The notes: generated by a model from the sequence alone, not told the origin. DNA of 64,000 nt from Actinomycetospora chiangmaiensis DSM 45062 (GCF_000379625.1 NZ_KB903244.1:126268-190267); one strand, 5' to 3'; positions 41,435 through 50,714 are shown, numbered from the stretch's first letter. Numbers and translations are program-made.

Positions 41435-42600
41435 TGATCGCCACCGCCCCCGCCCGTACGCGTCGCCTCGCGATGTCGCGGCCGGAGAAGCTGTCCGTCG
41501 CCGGGATGACCGCCGCCGTGCTCCTGCTGCACGTCGTCGGCTGGGGTGTGCTGGCGGTGTTCATCGCCCCGAACAACTACGACCTGGGCGACGCCGGCGT
41601 GTTCGGTCTGGGCCTCGGCCTGACCGCCTACCTGCTCGGCATGCGGCACGCGTTCGACGCCGACCACATCGCGGCGATCGACAACACCACGCGGAAGCTC
41701 CTGGCGGATCGGTCGGGAGACGGGGCGGAGCGGAGCTCGCACGGGGACGCCCGCGAGGACGGGAGCCGGCCCCGGCCGCTCACCGTCGGGTTCTGGTTCT
41801 CCCTCGGCCACTCGACGATCGTGTTCGTCCTCGTGCTGCTCCTCGGCCTCGGCGTACGGGCCGTCACGAGCCAGATCGGCGACGACGGCTCCCCGCTCAA
41901 GGTCATCGGCGGCCTGATCGGCACGGCCGTGAGCGGCGTCTTCCTGATTCTCATCGGCGTGATCAACCTCGTCGTGCTGATCGGCATCGTGCGGATCTTC
42001 CGCCGGATGCGTCATGGCGACTACGACGAGGCCGAGCTCGAGCGCCACCTCGACGAGCGCGGCTTCATGAACCGCTTCCTCGGCCGCGTGACGAAGGCGG
42101 TGCGCCGGCCCGGGCACATGTACCCGGTGGGCGTGCTGTTCGGGCTCGGCTTCGACACCGCGACCGAGGTCTCGCTGCTCGTCCTCGCCGGCGGCGCCGC
42201 GGCCGCGACCCTGCCCTGGTGGGCGGTCCTCGTCCTGCCGATCCTCTTCGCCGCGGGCATGAGCCTGTTCGACGCCCTCGACGGCGCGTTCATGTGCTTC
42301 GCCTACGGCTGGGCCTTCATGCGCCCGGTCCGCAAGGTCTTCTACAACATCACCATCACGTCGCTGTCGGTCGTCGTCGCGCTGGTGATCGGCCTGATCG
42401 AGCTGGTCTCGATCCTCACCGACCAGTTCGAGATCACCGACGGCCCGCTCGCCTGGATCGCGAACCTGCCCCTCGACGACGTCGGGTTCTGGATCGTCGG
42501 GCTCTTCGTCCTCGCCTGGGTGGGTGCCCTCGCGGCCTGGCGCTTCGGGCGCGTCGAGGAGCGCTGGGAGAAGGGCCTGAAGTCAGCCGCGGCGGACTAG
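41434..42600 (+). CDS. Nickel/cobalt transporter, NiCoT (HoxN/NixA) family (388 aa)
   Basis: Secondary Ni2+/Co2+ permease with about eight helices. Signature RHAFDADHIAAIDN (HX4DH) is in helix 2; later LGHSTIVFVLV, GFDTATEVSLL and MSLFDALDGAFMCFAYGWA are family motifs. A cytosolic charged loop (about residues 95-120) is typical. GTG 41434 preferred; ATG 41473 possible. Overlaps convergent cobF by 18 bp, consistent with cobalt supply for cobalamin. Confidence 0.93.
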   Translation: MIATAPARTRRLAMSRPEKLSVAGMTAAVLLLHVVGWGVLAVFIAPNNYDLGDAGVFGLGLGLTAYLLGMRHAFDADHIAAIDNTTRKLLADRSGDGAERSSHGDAREDGSRPRPLTVGFWFSLGHSTIVFVLVLLLGLGVRAVTSQIGDDGSPLKVIGGLIGTAVSGVFLILIGVINLVVLIGIVRIFRRMRHGDYDEAELERHLDERGFMNRFLGRVTKAVRRPGHMYPVGVLFGLGFDTATEVSLLVLAGGAAAATLPWWAVLVLPILFAAGMSLFDALDGAFMCFAYGWAFMRPVRKVFYNITITSLSVVVALVIGLIELVSILTDQFEITDGPLAWIANLPLDDVGFWIVGLFVLAWVGALAAWRFGRVEERWEKGLKSAAAD

Positions 42601-43344
42601 GTAGGTGTCCATGATCCAGCCCTTGCGCTCGCGCAGCTCGGCGCGCGTGGACAGGATCTCGGCCCGCACGTCGCCGAGGCGCCCGCTGATCAGCGCCTCG
42701 TCGGGCGTGCCGAGGTAGGCGCCCCAGTAGACCGTCGCGTCGTCGTCGAGCGCGTCGACCCCGTGCTGGTCGGCCCCGTCGAGCATGACGACGAGGTCGG
42801 CCCGCTCGGCCGGCGTGCCCGCGATGACCTGCCGCGCCGGGGTCACGACGGCGGGTCGTCCGGTCCGCGTCATCGTCACGCGGTGGGCGGCGGTGAGAGC
42901 CGCCGGCGCCGAGATCCCGGGGATCACGGTCCACGCGATCTCGACGTTGCCGCGCTCGACGATCCGCTCGACGGTGTCCACGGTGCCGTCGTAGATCCCC
43001 GGGTCCCCCCAGGCCAGCAGGGCGACCGACCCGCCGTCGGGAACCTCGCCGGAGAGGAGCTCCTCGTAGAGCGCGAGGCGCTCGTCGCGCCACTCCTGCG
43101 TGGTCTGCAGGTAGCGGCCCTCCTCGGTGGTGCCGCGTTCGCGGTGCGCGTCCTGACGACGGACGACGCGGGCCTGCGGCGCGAAGCGCTCGGCGATCGC
43201 GGTCCGCGCGTCGGTCAGCTCGTCGGCGGCGCCGCGCTTGTGCAGCAGCAGGACGACGTCGACCTGCGAGAGCGTCTCGACCGCGTCGAGCGTGAGGTGG
43301 CCGGGCGAGCCGGCTCCGATGCCGACGACGTGCACGGTGCGCAT
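42583..43344 (-). CDS. cobF: Precorrin-6A synthase (deacetylating), CobF (253 aa)
   Basis: SAM-dependent C1-methyltransferase of the aerobic cobalamin pathway, converting precorrin-5 to precorrin-6A. Tetrapyrrole methylase landmarks: VVGIGAGSPGHLTL near residue 6, LLAWGDPGIYDGT, VIPGISAPAAL and a C-terminal ERKGWIMDTYLVR characteristic of CobF. ATG 43344. No other cob gene is nearby, so it is separated from the main pathway genes. Confidence 0.92.
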   Translation of the reverse strand: MRTVHVVGIGAGSPGHLTLDAVETLSQVDVVLLLHKRGAADELTDARTAIAERFAPQARVVRRQDAHRERGTTEEGRYLQTTQEWRDERLALYEELLSGEVPDGGSVALLAWGDPGIYDGTVDTVERIVERGNVEIAWTVIPGISAPAALTAAHRVTMTRTGRPAVVTPARQVIAGTPAERADLVVMLDGADQHGVDALDDDATVYWGAYLGTPDEALISGRLGDVRAEILSTRAELRERKGWIMDTYLVRRG

Positions 43345-43440
43345 GCCGCCATCCCACCGCACGACGACGGGTCCCGCGGGACCCGGGTCAGGCGCTGCGG
43401 TAGCCGACCTCGTCGAGCCCGGACGGTCCGGCCTCGTGGC

Positions 43441-44028
43441 TCAGTCCTTCGCGGCGGCCTTCTCCTTGGCGGCCTTCTTCTGGGCCTGCTTGAAGTCGCG
43501 CACCTCGGCGAGCGTGGTCTTGTCGACGACGTCGGCGATGGAGCGCCGCGAGCCCTCGTCGCCGTAGCTCCCGGCCGCCTCGCGCCAGCCCTCCGCGTCC
43601 AGCCCGAGCTGCTTGCCGAGCAGCGCGGTGAAGATCTGCGCCTTCATCTTCCCCCACCCGGGCAGGGCGTTGAGGCGCTGGAACACGTCCCGGCCGTCGG
43701 CCGCCTCGGTCCAGATCCGCGTGACGTCACCGCCGTAGTCCTCGACGATCGCCCGGCACACCGCCTGCACCCGCTCGGCCATCGACTTCGGGTAGCGGTG
43801 CAGCGCGGGCGGCCCGGTGAAGGCGGCGACGAGCTCGTCGTGGTCGTAGTCCGCGATCTTCTCGGCCGTGATCTCACCGATCCGGTCGGCCAGCAGCGCC
43901 GGCCCGGCGAACGCGCGCTCCATCGGGAACTGCTGGTCGAGCACCATGCCGATCAGCAGCGCGAGCGGGTTCTGCGAGAGGACCTCGTCGGCCGCCGGGT
44001 CCTGGGCCAGGGTCAGCTGCGGTGCCAC
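43441..44028 (-). CDS. HhH-GPD base-excision DNA repair family protein (195 aa)
   Basis: Small DNA glycosylase-like protein: LALLIGMVLDQQFPMERAF near residue 24 and the helix-hairpin-helix NALPGWGKMKAQIFTALLG near 122. Lys/Ala-rich tail. The usual catalytic Asp of HhH-GPD enzymes after the hairpin is not evident, so activity is uncertain. GTG 44028, abutting the upstream acetyltransferase stop. Confidence 0.8.
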   Translation of the reverse strand: MAPQLTLAQDPAADEVLSQNPLALLIGMVLDQQFPMERAFAGPALLADRIGEITAEKIADYDHDELVAAFTGPPALHRYPKSMAERVQAVCRAIVEDYGGDVTRIWTEAADGRDVFQRLNALPGWGKMKAQIFTALLGKQLGLDAEGWREAAGSYGDEGSRRSIADVVDKTTLAEVRDFKQAQKKAAKEKAAAKD

Positions 44029-44033
44029 GCCGG

Positions 44034-44561
44034 TCAGGATAGGGGCTTGCGCAGCACCGCGAACCGGAAGTCGTCGTCCTTCGGGAACCCCACGCCGGGC
44101 TCTCCGTACGGGAACGGCCGGGTCTCCCCCGTGCGCACGTAACCGCGCCGCTCGTACCAGGCGATCAGCTCCGCGCGCCGGTCGATGACGCACAGCTCCA
44201 TCGTCGTCGCGCCGGCCGCGCGCGCGTACTCCTCGGCGGCCGCCTGGAGTGCCTTGCCCAGCCCCGTGCCCTGCTGGCCCGGCCGCACCGCGAACATGCC
44301 GAACGACGCGACCTCCTCGCCCGCCCGGTGCGTCACGGCGCAGCACCCGTCGTGGTCCCCCGCGACCATCAGGTGGATCGACGGGTCGGCGAGGTCCGCG
44401 GCCAGCAGGTCCCGGGTGGTGCGCGGCCCCGCGATCAGCTCCGCCTCGGTGGTCCAGCCGCTGTGACCGCCCTCCCCCCGGTACGCGGCGTGGATGAGGG
44501 CGAGGAGCGCGTCGACGTCCTCGGCGACGGCGGGACGGATCGTGAGCGGGGCACTGGTCAC
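44034..44561 (-). CDS. GNAT family N-acetyltransferase (175 aa)
   Basis: Acetyl-CoA-binding motif VRPGQQGTGLGKALQ near residue 93, preceded by FGMFAV and followed by TTMELCVIDRRAELIAWYERRGYV, the GNAT C-terminal fold. GTG 44561. Substrate unknown. Transcribed toward the HhH-GPD gene with 5-bp spacing. Confidence 0.85.
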   Translation of the reverse strand: MTSAPLTIRPAVAEDVDALLALIHAAYRGEGGHSGWTTEAELIAGPRTTRDLLAADLADPSIHLMVAGDHDGCCAVTHRAGEEVASFGMFAVRPGQQGTGLGKALQAAAEEYARAAGATTMELCVIDRRAELIAWYERRGYVRTGETRPFPYGEPGVGFPKDDDFRFAVLRKPLS

Positions 44562-44646
44562 GTCGGGCAGTCTGCGCCCGACGCCCGGGCCGGGGCACCG
44601 TCGGGTACCGCACACCGCGGCTCGTCCGCTCGGGAGACGGGAGGGG

Positions 44647-45381
44647 TCAGACCCGCTCGAGCTGGCCGAGCCCGCGGTCGACGTCGGCGGGGGTCCGCGT
44701 GATGACCGGGAGCCCGCGCAGGTAGAGCGACACCCCGCGGCGTCGGATCGCGAGCGAGACCCGGTGGGTGACGAGCGGGTGCCGCAGCGCGGCCCGGAGC
44801 AACGCCCGTCGGGTGGCCGGCCGACGGGTCCCGCGCATGGTCGCGACGAAGGCGGTCACGAGCTCGCCGTCAGCATCCGGACGCCGGAGCACCACCGTGG
44901 CCGAGAGGGTCTCCCCCGGCTCCGGCACCTTCATCCGGTACTCGCCGTCGACCGGGAAGAACGGGGAGACGTAGAAGTCCTTGTCCACCCGCGCGCGGCC
45001 GGCGTCGTCGACGTCGAGCAGGTAGTGGTGCCGACCGCCGTAGGTGTTGTGGACCTCGGCGACGACGGCGGACAGCGCGCCCGTCGCGGAGTAGGCCCAG
45101 TACAGCGAGATCGGGTTGAAGACGTAGCCGAACGTCCGGGGGTGGGCGAGCATCAGCACTTGGGCCGGCCGTTCCCGCCCCTGCGCCGCGAGGAAGGCGT
45201 CGAGGTTCTCACGGATCGACCGGTCGGGGTCGCCGAGGTGGTCGGCGCCGCGGAAGGCCACTCCCGGGTACGACGGCAGGTCGTCGAGGTCCACCAGCCA
45301 CAGGTACATGCGGTGGGTGAAGGCGTCGTCCAGGGTCTGCGAGCGCCGGTGCTCCACCAGCACCTCGTACAGGGACGTCAC
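44647..45381 (-). CDS. DUF1365 protein (244 aa)
   Basis: Conserved partner of cyclopropane-synthase clusters. Family segments are THRMYLWLVDLDDLP, LMLAHPRTFGYVFNPISLYW and VHNTYGGRHHYLLD, then KDFYVSPFFPVDGEYRM. GTG 45381 overlaps the flavoprotein stop (GTGA), so the two are coupled. Likely acts in fatty-acid modification of membrane lipids; biochemical role not established. Confidence 0.9.
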   Translation of the reverse strand: MTSLYEVLVEHRRSQTLDDAFTHRMYLWLVDLDDLPSYPGVAFRGADHLGDPDRSIRENLDAFLAAQGRERPAQVLMLAHPRTFGYVFNPISLYWAYSATGALSAVVAEVHNTYGGRHHYLLDVDDAGRARVDKDFYVSPFFPVDGEYRMKVPEPGETLSATVVLRRPDADGELVTAFVATMRGTRRPATRRALLRAALRHPLVTHRVSLAIRRRGVSLYLRGLPVITRTPADVDRGLGQLERV

Positions 45382-46622
45382 CACGTGACCCCGAGCGAGG
45401 CGGCCGCGCGCACTCCCGAGGCGCAGCCGTCCTCGTGGAAGCCCCAGCCGTGGTACGCGCCGGCGAAGGCGATCCGGCCGTCGTTGAGCCCGGGCAGCTT
45501 CCGCTGCGCGGCGACCGAGGCCGGCGTGTAGGCCGGGTGCTCGTAGTCCATCGTCGCGATGACCTTCGAGGGGTCGACGCGGTCGGTCGCATTGAGCGTC
45601 ACGACGTAGGTCTCGGGCGCGTCGAGCCGCATGAGGCGGGTCATGTCGTAGCTGACGAGCACGCGGTCGTCGCCGGGGACCCGCAGCAGGTTCCACGAGG
45701 CGCGGGCCGCGGGGGCCTTCGGCAGGATCGACGTGTCGGTGTGCAGCCAGGTCTCGTTGGCGGAGTACTCGAACGCCCCGAGGACGGTCCGCTCGTCGGT
45801 GGTCGGCGCGGCCAGCATCGACAGCGCGGTCGGCGCGTGCGTAGCGATCACCACCCGGTCGAACGTGTGCGCCACGTCCGCGTCGTCCCGGACCTCGAAG
45901 CCCTCGCCGACACGGGCGACCGCGCGCACGGGCGTTGACACCTCGACCGCCGACAGCCCCTTCGCGGCCTTCTCGACGTAGCGCGCCGAGCCCCCGACGA
46001 CCGTCTTCCACTGGTGCGACCCGCCGACCGAGAGCAGCCCGTGGTTGGCCAGGAAGGCGAAGAGGTAGCGGGCCGGGTACTGCATCGAGAGCTCCGCGCC
46101 CGACGACCAGACCGCCGACACGACCGGCACCGCGAACGTGTCCACGAAGTAGGGCGAGAAGCGGTGCGCCCGGAGGAACTCGCCGAGCGTCACCTCGTCG
46201 TCGAGGTCGGTGTGGCCCGCGAGCACCCGCCGCGCGGCGCGGTGGAAGCGCAGGACCTCGGCGAGCATCGCGAGGTGGCGCGGGTTCGCGAGGTTGCGCT
46301 TCTGGGCGAACAGCCCGGCCGCACCCCGCGCGCCGGCGTACTCCAGACCGGTCGCGTCGTCGCGCACGCTCATCGACATCTCGGAGTCCTGCGTGGCCAC
46401 GCCGAGCTCGCCGAACAGCCGGATGAGGTTCGGGTACGTCGCGTGATTGTGGACGATGAAGCCCGAGTCGACGCTGACGTGCTCCAGGTCGTGCGTGTGC
46501 GCGTGCCCGCCGAGGCGTGACTCGGCCTCGAAGAGCGTGACGTCGTGCGCACGCTGCAGCACGTAGGCGGCGGTCAGGCCGGACACGCCGGCCCCGATCA
46601 CGGCGACACGATCCCGGGACAC
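45378..46622 (-). CDS. FAD-dependent amine-oxidase-like protein of the Cfa cluster (414 aa)
   Basis: N-terminal dinucleotide fold VAVIGAGVSGLTAAYVL and GGHAHTH are typical of the NAD(P)/FAD oxidoreductases next to DUF1365 and cyclopropane synthases. VDSGFIVHNHATYPNLIRL and the C-terminal GRIAFAGAYHGWGFHEDG complete the FAD site. GTG 46622 has GAGGAG 7 nt upstream. In characterised lipid clusters such flavoproteins reduce or oxidise methylated acyl chains; the exact reaction here is unknown. Confidence 0.9.
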   Translation of the reverse strand: MSRDRVAVIGAGVSGLTAAYVLQRAHDVTLFEAESRLGGHAHTHDLEHVSVDSGFIVHNHATYPNLIRLFGELGVATQDSEMSMSVRDDATGLEYAGARGAAGLFAQKRNLANPRHLAMLAEVLRFHRAARRVLAGHTDLDDEVTLGEFLRAHRFSPYFVDTFAVPVVSAVWSSGAELSMQYPARYLFAFLANHGLLSVGGSHQWKTVVGGSARYVEKAAKGLSAVEVSTPVRAVARVGEGFEVRDDADVAHTFDRVVIATHAPTALSMLAAPTTDERTVLGAFEYSANETWLHTDTSILPKAPAARASWNLLRVPGDDRVLVSYDMTRLMRLDAPETYVVTLNATDRVDPSKVIATMDYEHPAYTPASVAAQRKLPGLNDGRIAFAGAYHGWGFHEDGCASGVRAAASLGVTW

Positions 46623-46632
46623 GGGCGACTCC

Positions 46633-47340
46633 TCAGACGGTGGCGGAGAGCGGGACGGACAGGCCCTCGGGGGCACCGACCGCCATCGCGTTCGCGACGT
46701 CCGGCTCGAACGGTTCGAGGCCGAGGGCGGCCAGGGCGAACCGTGCGGTGAGGCCGTGCCACTCCCCCGCCCGCCGCAGCATCGCGTGGCCGTCCCCGTG
46801 CACGTCGAAGCGCGCCACGCGGTCGCTGATCGTCGAGACCTGGCGGGCGAACCACAACGAGGCGCGCGGGTCGGTCATCCGCTCCCGGTCGCCGTGCGCC
46901 ACGAGCAGCGTCTGCCCCCGCAGGTGCTCCCACGGCTCGTTGCGCTCGATCCACGGCGCGAGGGCCGCGATCCCGACGACGTTCGGGTCGCCCCCCACCC
47001 GCAACGCGGCCCGGGCCCCCATCGAGTGCCCGACCAGCACCACGCGGACGTCGTCCCCGTGCCGCCGCCGGACGTCGTCGAGGGCCCACCGGGCGTCGAC
47101 CACGGGGTCGAGCTCCGGCGCGTTCCACCCCCGGACCCGGTAGCGGAGCAGATCGGTCTCGACCCCCCGCCGGGCGCCCGCCCTGGCCACCGCCTGCCCG
47201 AACGGCACCATCCGCACGTGCGAGAGCAGGAAGCCGCCCGCCCCCTGGTGTCCGTCGGGCCGCCCGCCGTGGAGCACGAGGACGACACCGGCGCTGCCGT
47301 CCCCGTGCGGGGAGGCGGCTTCGAGACGAGGAAGGGTCAC
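46633..47340 (-). CDS. Alpha/beta-hydrolase (235 aa)
   Basis: VVLVLHGGRPDGHQG (oxyanion region), nucleophile elbow GHSMGARAAL near residue 104, then LLVAHGDRERMTDP (acid) and HGDGHAML (catalytic His). Complete triad in a small esterase/lipase-like fold. GTG 47340. Located 10 nt upstream of the flavoprotein gene on the same strand, so possibly part of the lipid operon. Confidence 0.87.
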   Translation of the reverse strand: MTLPRLEAASPHGDGSAGVVLVLHGGRPDGHQGAGGFLLSHVRMVPFGQAVARAGARRGVETDLLRYRVRGWNAPELDPVVDARWALDDVRRRHGDDVRVVLVGHSMGARAALRVGGDPNVVGIAALAPWIERNEPWEHLRGQTLLVAHGDRERMTDPRASLWFARQVSTISDRVARFDVHGDGHAMLRRAGEWHGLTARFALAALGLEPFEPDVANAMAVGAPEGLSVPLSATV

Positions 47341-47468
47341 GTCTCCATCTTCGGCTCGTTCCCGACGTCAGGTCGGTTCCGGTCGTGAGGTCCGGATCAC
47401 GGGTGAACCGCGGGAGGATCGCGATCGAACGCGGACCGACACCCGCCGTCACGAAGGGGACCCCACTG

Positions 47469-47930
47469 ATGAAGGCCGGAGACACCGCGCCCGACTTCTC
47501 GCTCGCCGACGACACCGGGGCCACCCGGACGCTCTCGGAGCTGCTGACGAACGGGCCGGTGGTCCTGTTCTTCTACCCGCTCGCCAGCTCGGGCGGCTGC
47601 ACCCAGGAGAGCTGCCACTTCCGCGATCTCGCGCAGGAGTTCGCCGAGGTCGGCGCCCAGCGCGTCGGCATCAGCGCCGACTCGGTGGAGAAGCAGCACA
47701 CGTTCTCGCAGGCGAACTCCTTCGACTACCCGCTGCTCTCGGACCCGAAGGGCGAGGTCGCGAAGAAGTTCGACGCGAAGCGTTCGTGGCTGCCGGTCCT
47801 GCCGATCAAGCGCAAGACGTTCGTCATCGACACCGACCGCACGGTGCTCGAGGTGATCACCGGGGAGATGAAGTTCGACGAGCACGCCGACTCCGCGCTC
47901 ACGACGCTGCGCAAGCGTCGGGAGAACTGA
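47469..47930 (+). CDS. Peroxiredoxin, BCP/PrxQ type (153 aa)
   Basis: Thiol peroxidase. GGCTQESCHFRD holds the peroxidatic Cys (first) and a resolving Cys five residues later, the PrxQ alpha-2 pattern. GDTAPDFSLADDTG and KRKTFVIDTDRTV are conserved. The usual Pro/Thr just before the peroxidatic Cys read SSGGC. ATG 47469. Divergent from the hydrolase; ends at a 15-bp bidirectional terminator. Confidence 0.9.
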   Translation: MKAGDTAPDFSLADDTGATRTLSELLTNGPVVLFFYPLASSGGCTQESCHFRDLAQEFAEVGAQRVGISADSVEKQHTFSQANSFDYPLLSDPKGEVAKKFDAKRSWLPVLPIKRKTFVIDTDRTVLEVITGEMKFDEHADSALTTLRKRREN

Positions 47931-47946
47931 GCCGTTCCACGCGAAG

Positions 47947-47981
47947 GGCCCCTTCGGTCGAATAGCTCGACCGAAGGGGCC
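47947..47981. terminator. Bidirectional terminator
   Basis: Perfect 15-bp stem (47947-47961 with 47967-47981), loop ATAGC, between convergent peroxiredoxin and PPOX genes. Confidence 0.88.
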
Positions 47982-48000
47982 GCTCGTTCCAGGGACGGAC

Positions 48001-48420
48001 TCAGCCCATGGGCGCGTGGATCGAGTCGGCGGCGATCCGGAGGATCACCCGCGTCTCGTCGGGGTTGCCGGAGAAGTTCGGGTAGGGCCGGCCGAGGTAG
48101 CGCTGCGAGAGCTCCTCGATGTGGTCCTTCCCGCCCTCGGTCGTCGTCTCCACCACGCGGCCGCGGACGCCGTAGTACCGCGACGGGTTGTCCGGGTCGG
48201 CGACGTTCAACGCCACGCGCGGGTCGCGGGCGACGTTGCGCGCCTTCTGCATGCCGCCGACGACGTTCACGACGACGTGCTCCCCGTCGGTGTCGACCCA
48301 CGTCTCCGTCATCTGCGGGGACCCGTCGGGCATGAGCGTGGCGATGAAGCACGGCGCCGGGCGGCGCAGCAGCTCGACGAGGCCGTCGGGAAGCGGCACG
48401 GGGTTCTCCTCAGGTGGCAC
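48001..48420 (-). CDS. PPOX-class flavin/F420-dependent oxidoreductase (139 aa)
   Basis: Split-barrel flavin/deazaflavin-binding protein: CFIATLMPDGSPQMTETWVD near residue 24, VVNVVGGMQKARNVARDPRVAL and YYGVRGRVVETT. Matches F420-dependent PPOX-type reductases. GTG 48420 overlaps the DUF1295 gene end by 11 bp, so it belongs to the same transcript. Substrate unknown. Confidence 0.85.
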   Translation of the reverse strand: MPPEENPVPLPDGLVELLRRPAPCFIATLMPDGSPQMTETWVDTDGEHVVVNVVGGMQKARNVARDPRVALNVADPDNPSRYYGVRGRVVETTTEGGKDHIEELSQRYLGRPYPNFSGNPDETRVILRIAADSIHAPMG

Positions 48421-49234
48421 GGGCGGGGGCGGAGCCGGGCGGCAGCGGGAAGAAGCCGCTGGTGCGCTCGACGTACTCGGCGTACCCCGGCCGGTCGGAC
48501 ATGCCCTTCTCGGTCAGCTCCTTGCCGGTCACGCCGATGAGCAGGTAGCTCATGAGCGCCGGCCCGACCACCGTCACCAGCCCCGCCGGGTGCCCGACGG
48601 CGACCAGGAAGATGCCCCACCAGACGCAGAAGTCGCCGAAGTAGTTGGGGTGCCGGGTGTAGCGCCAGAGCCCGGAGTCCAGGACCTTCCCCTTGTTGTC
48701 GGGGTTCGCCTTGAACCGCGCGAGCTGCGCGTCGCCGACCGACTCGAAGAAGAACCCGACGAGCCAGACGAGCGCGCCCAGGACCAGCAGCACGGACACC
48801 GTCGAGGTGCGGACCATCGCCGCGAGCACGGGCAGCACGACGACGAGCTGCACCCCGGCCTGGGTCAGGTAGACCTTGCGCACCACGGTCCAGGTGATCG
48901 CGCCCGGCGCGTGGTCGTCGCCGAGCATCTCGCTGTAGCGCGGGTCCTCGCCCTTGCCGTGGTTGCGCCAGCCGATGTAGATCGCGAGCCGCAGGCCCCA
49001 GATCACCGGGAGCAGCAGCGCCACGAGCCGTACGGTGCCGTTCCCGACGCCGAGCAGCCCCGACGTCACGTACGCCGACACCGCGATCAGCACGAACCCC
49101 AGGCCCCACGTCACGTCGACGACCGAGTGCTTGCCCACCGCCCGCGCCACCAGCAGCGTCACCACGAAGGTCACGACCACGACGCCGACGGCGACCGCCA
49201 GCAGGATGCCGGCGGCCGCCCAGTCGAAGCTCAT
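48410..49234 (-). CDS. DUF1295 (steroid 5-alpha-reductase-like) membrane protein (274 aa)
   Basis: Six or seven membrane helices. The C-terminal LWRYTRHPNYFGDFCVWWGI and RPGYAEYVERTSGFFP are signatures of the DUF1295/isoprenylcysteine-methyltransferase-like fold. ATG 49234 overlaps the cyclopropane-synthase stop (ATGA). DUF1295 proteins commonly accompany Cfa enzymes; a redox or methyl-transfer role on lipids is assumed only by association. Confidence 0.9.
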   Translation of the reverse strand: MSFDWAAAGILLAVAVGVVVVTFVVTLLVARAVGKHSVVDVTWGLGFVLIAVSAYVTSGLLGVGNGTVRLVALLLPVIWGLRLAIYIGWRNHGKGEDPRYSEMLGDDHAPGAITWTVVRKVYLTQAGVQLVVVLPVLAAMVRTSTVSVLLVLGALVWLVGFFFESVGDAQLARFKANPDNKGKVLDSGLWRYTRHPNYFGDFCVWWGIFLVAVGHPAGLVTVVGPALMSYLLIGVTGKELTEKGMSDRPGYAEYVERTSGFFPLPPGSAPARAT

Positions 49235-50583
49235 GCGCCCGAGGTACCCGCCCGGGCGGATTCCACCGCCGGCTCGAACGTGGCCCGTGTCGCCGGCATC
49301 CCGGAACGACCGGTCGCCGTCGGCCGCGCCAGCAGGATCTGGTCCACGCCCATGCGGTTCTCCTCGAACGCGAGGGCGGCTCCCACGAGGTAGAGCCGCC
49401 ACATCCGGGCGCCGCGCTCCCCGGCCAGCGCTACCGCGCGGTCCCAGTTGCGCTCCAGCGTCGCGATCCAGGCCCGGCACGTCGGCACGTAGTGCTCGCG
49501 CATGACGTGGACGTCGCGGACCTCGAGGCCCGCGCGCTGCAGCAGCGTGAGGGTGTCGCCGACGGGACGCATGACCATGTCCGGCGTCACGTAGGTCTCG
49601 ATGAACGGGCCGCCGCCGGGGTGGTCACCGGGCCGGCGCGACATCTGCTGCACGAGCGCCCGCCCGCCCGGGTGCAGCGCGCCGAACAGGATCGAGGCGA
49701 ACGTCGGGTAGTTCCCGTCGCCGACGTGCTCGCCCATCTCGATGCTCGACACCGCGTCGAACTCGCCGTAGCCCTCGATGCGCGTCGGCACGTCGCGGTA
49801 GTCGACGAGGTCGACCTGCACCTTGTCGGCCAGGCCCTCGGCGCGGATCCGCTGGTTGATGTGGTCGCGCTGCTCGGTCGCGATCGTCACGCCGCGCACG
49901 TGCGCGCCGAAGTACTTGGCCGCGTGGATGGGCAGCGAGCCCCAGCCGCACCCGACGTCGAGCAGCGTCGACCCCGGGCCGAGCCCGAGCTTGCGGCAGA
50001 TCATGTCGAGCTTGGCGTGCTGCGCCGCGACCAGGTTCGCCTCGGTGACCGGGGCCGACAGGTCCGCCCAGTAGCCCGACGAGTACGCCATGTTCCGGTC
50101 GAGGATGAGCTCGTAGAAGTCGTTGCCGGCGTCGTAGTGGTGGTGGATGACCGCCCGGTCGCGCAGCTTCGAGTGCAGCTTCGCGAAGCGCGGCAGCCGG
50201 ATCGCCTCGGGCGGCGGGGCCGGCTTCGGACCGAGCAGCCCGAGCCGGGCCGCGCCGCCGAGCAGGCCGGGCAGCTCCGCGACGCCGGGCTTGCGCGGGC
50301 GCACCGCGCCGTCGCGGACGAGGCCCCACATCGCGGTGAGGCCCTCGCCGAGGTCGCCCTCGACGTCGAGGTCCCCCGACACGTACGCGTGCGCCAACCC
50401 CATCTCGCCCGGCTGCCAGAGCAGGCGCCGCAGCGCCCGGCGGTGGTTCAGGACGACGACGGGAGCGCCCGACTCCCGGGACGCGCCGGCCTCGCTGCCG
50501 TCCCACGCGCGGATCCGGACGGGCAGCTGCCCCTCGACGAACCTGCTCGCCGCCCGGGCCACCCGGGTCGCTGCGCCTGCCAT
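49231..50583 (-). CDS. Cyclopropane-fatty-acyl-phospholipid synthase family methyltransferase (450 aa)
   Basis: SAM-dependent methylation of unsaturated acyl chains in phospholipids. N-terminal lipid-binding domain to about residue 150, then HHHYDAGNDFYELIL, SAM site LLDVGCGWGSL, VTIATEQRDHIN, and SSIEMGEHVGDGNY. C-terminal MRPVGDTLTLLQRAGLEV and RAWIATLERNWDRAV are typical. ATG 50583 with AGGAGG 6 nt upstream. Product may be a cyclopropane or methyl-branched chain (tuberculostearic type). Confidence 0.93.
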   Translation of the reverse strand: MAGAATRVARAASRFVEGQLPVRIRAWDGSEAGASRESGAPVVVLNHRRALRRLLWQPGEMGLAHAYVSGDLDVEGDLGEGLTAMWGLVRDGAVRPRKPGVAELPGLLGGAARLGLLGPKPAPPPEAIRLPRFAKLHSKLRDRAVIHHHYDAGNDFYELILDRNMAYSSGYWADLSAPVTEANLVAAQHAKLDMICRKLGLGPGSTLLDVGCGWGSLPIHAAKYFGAHVRGVTIATEQRDHINQRIRAEGLADKVQVDLVDYRDVPTRIEGYGEFDAVSSIEMGEHVGDGNYPTFASILFGALHPGGRALVQQMSRRPGDHPGGGPFIETYVTPDMVMRPVGDTLTLLQRAGLEVRDVHVMREHYVPTCRAWIATLERNWDRAVALAGERGARMWRLYLVGAALAFEENRMGVDQILLARPTATGRSGMPATRATFEPAVESARAGTSGA

Positions 50584-50714
50584 GGGTCCTCCTGCTGTCT
50601 CGATCGACCTCGGCAGGATCATCGGGTCAGCGGCGCCGGCGGTTCGACGCGACGGGACGCGCCACGGAGAACTACTCGTGCGGGCACGGCGAACGACAGG
50701 ACATGATCCGGGGC

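Noticed and set aside
49039-49056. TTCCCGACGCCGAG in the DUF1295 gene as a further 14-mer copy
   Set aside because: Two mismatches, including in the core; within chance for this composition.
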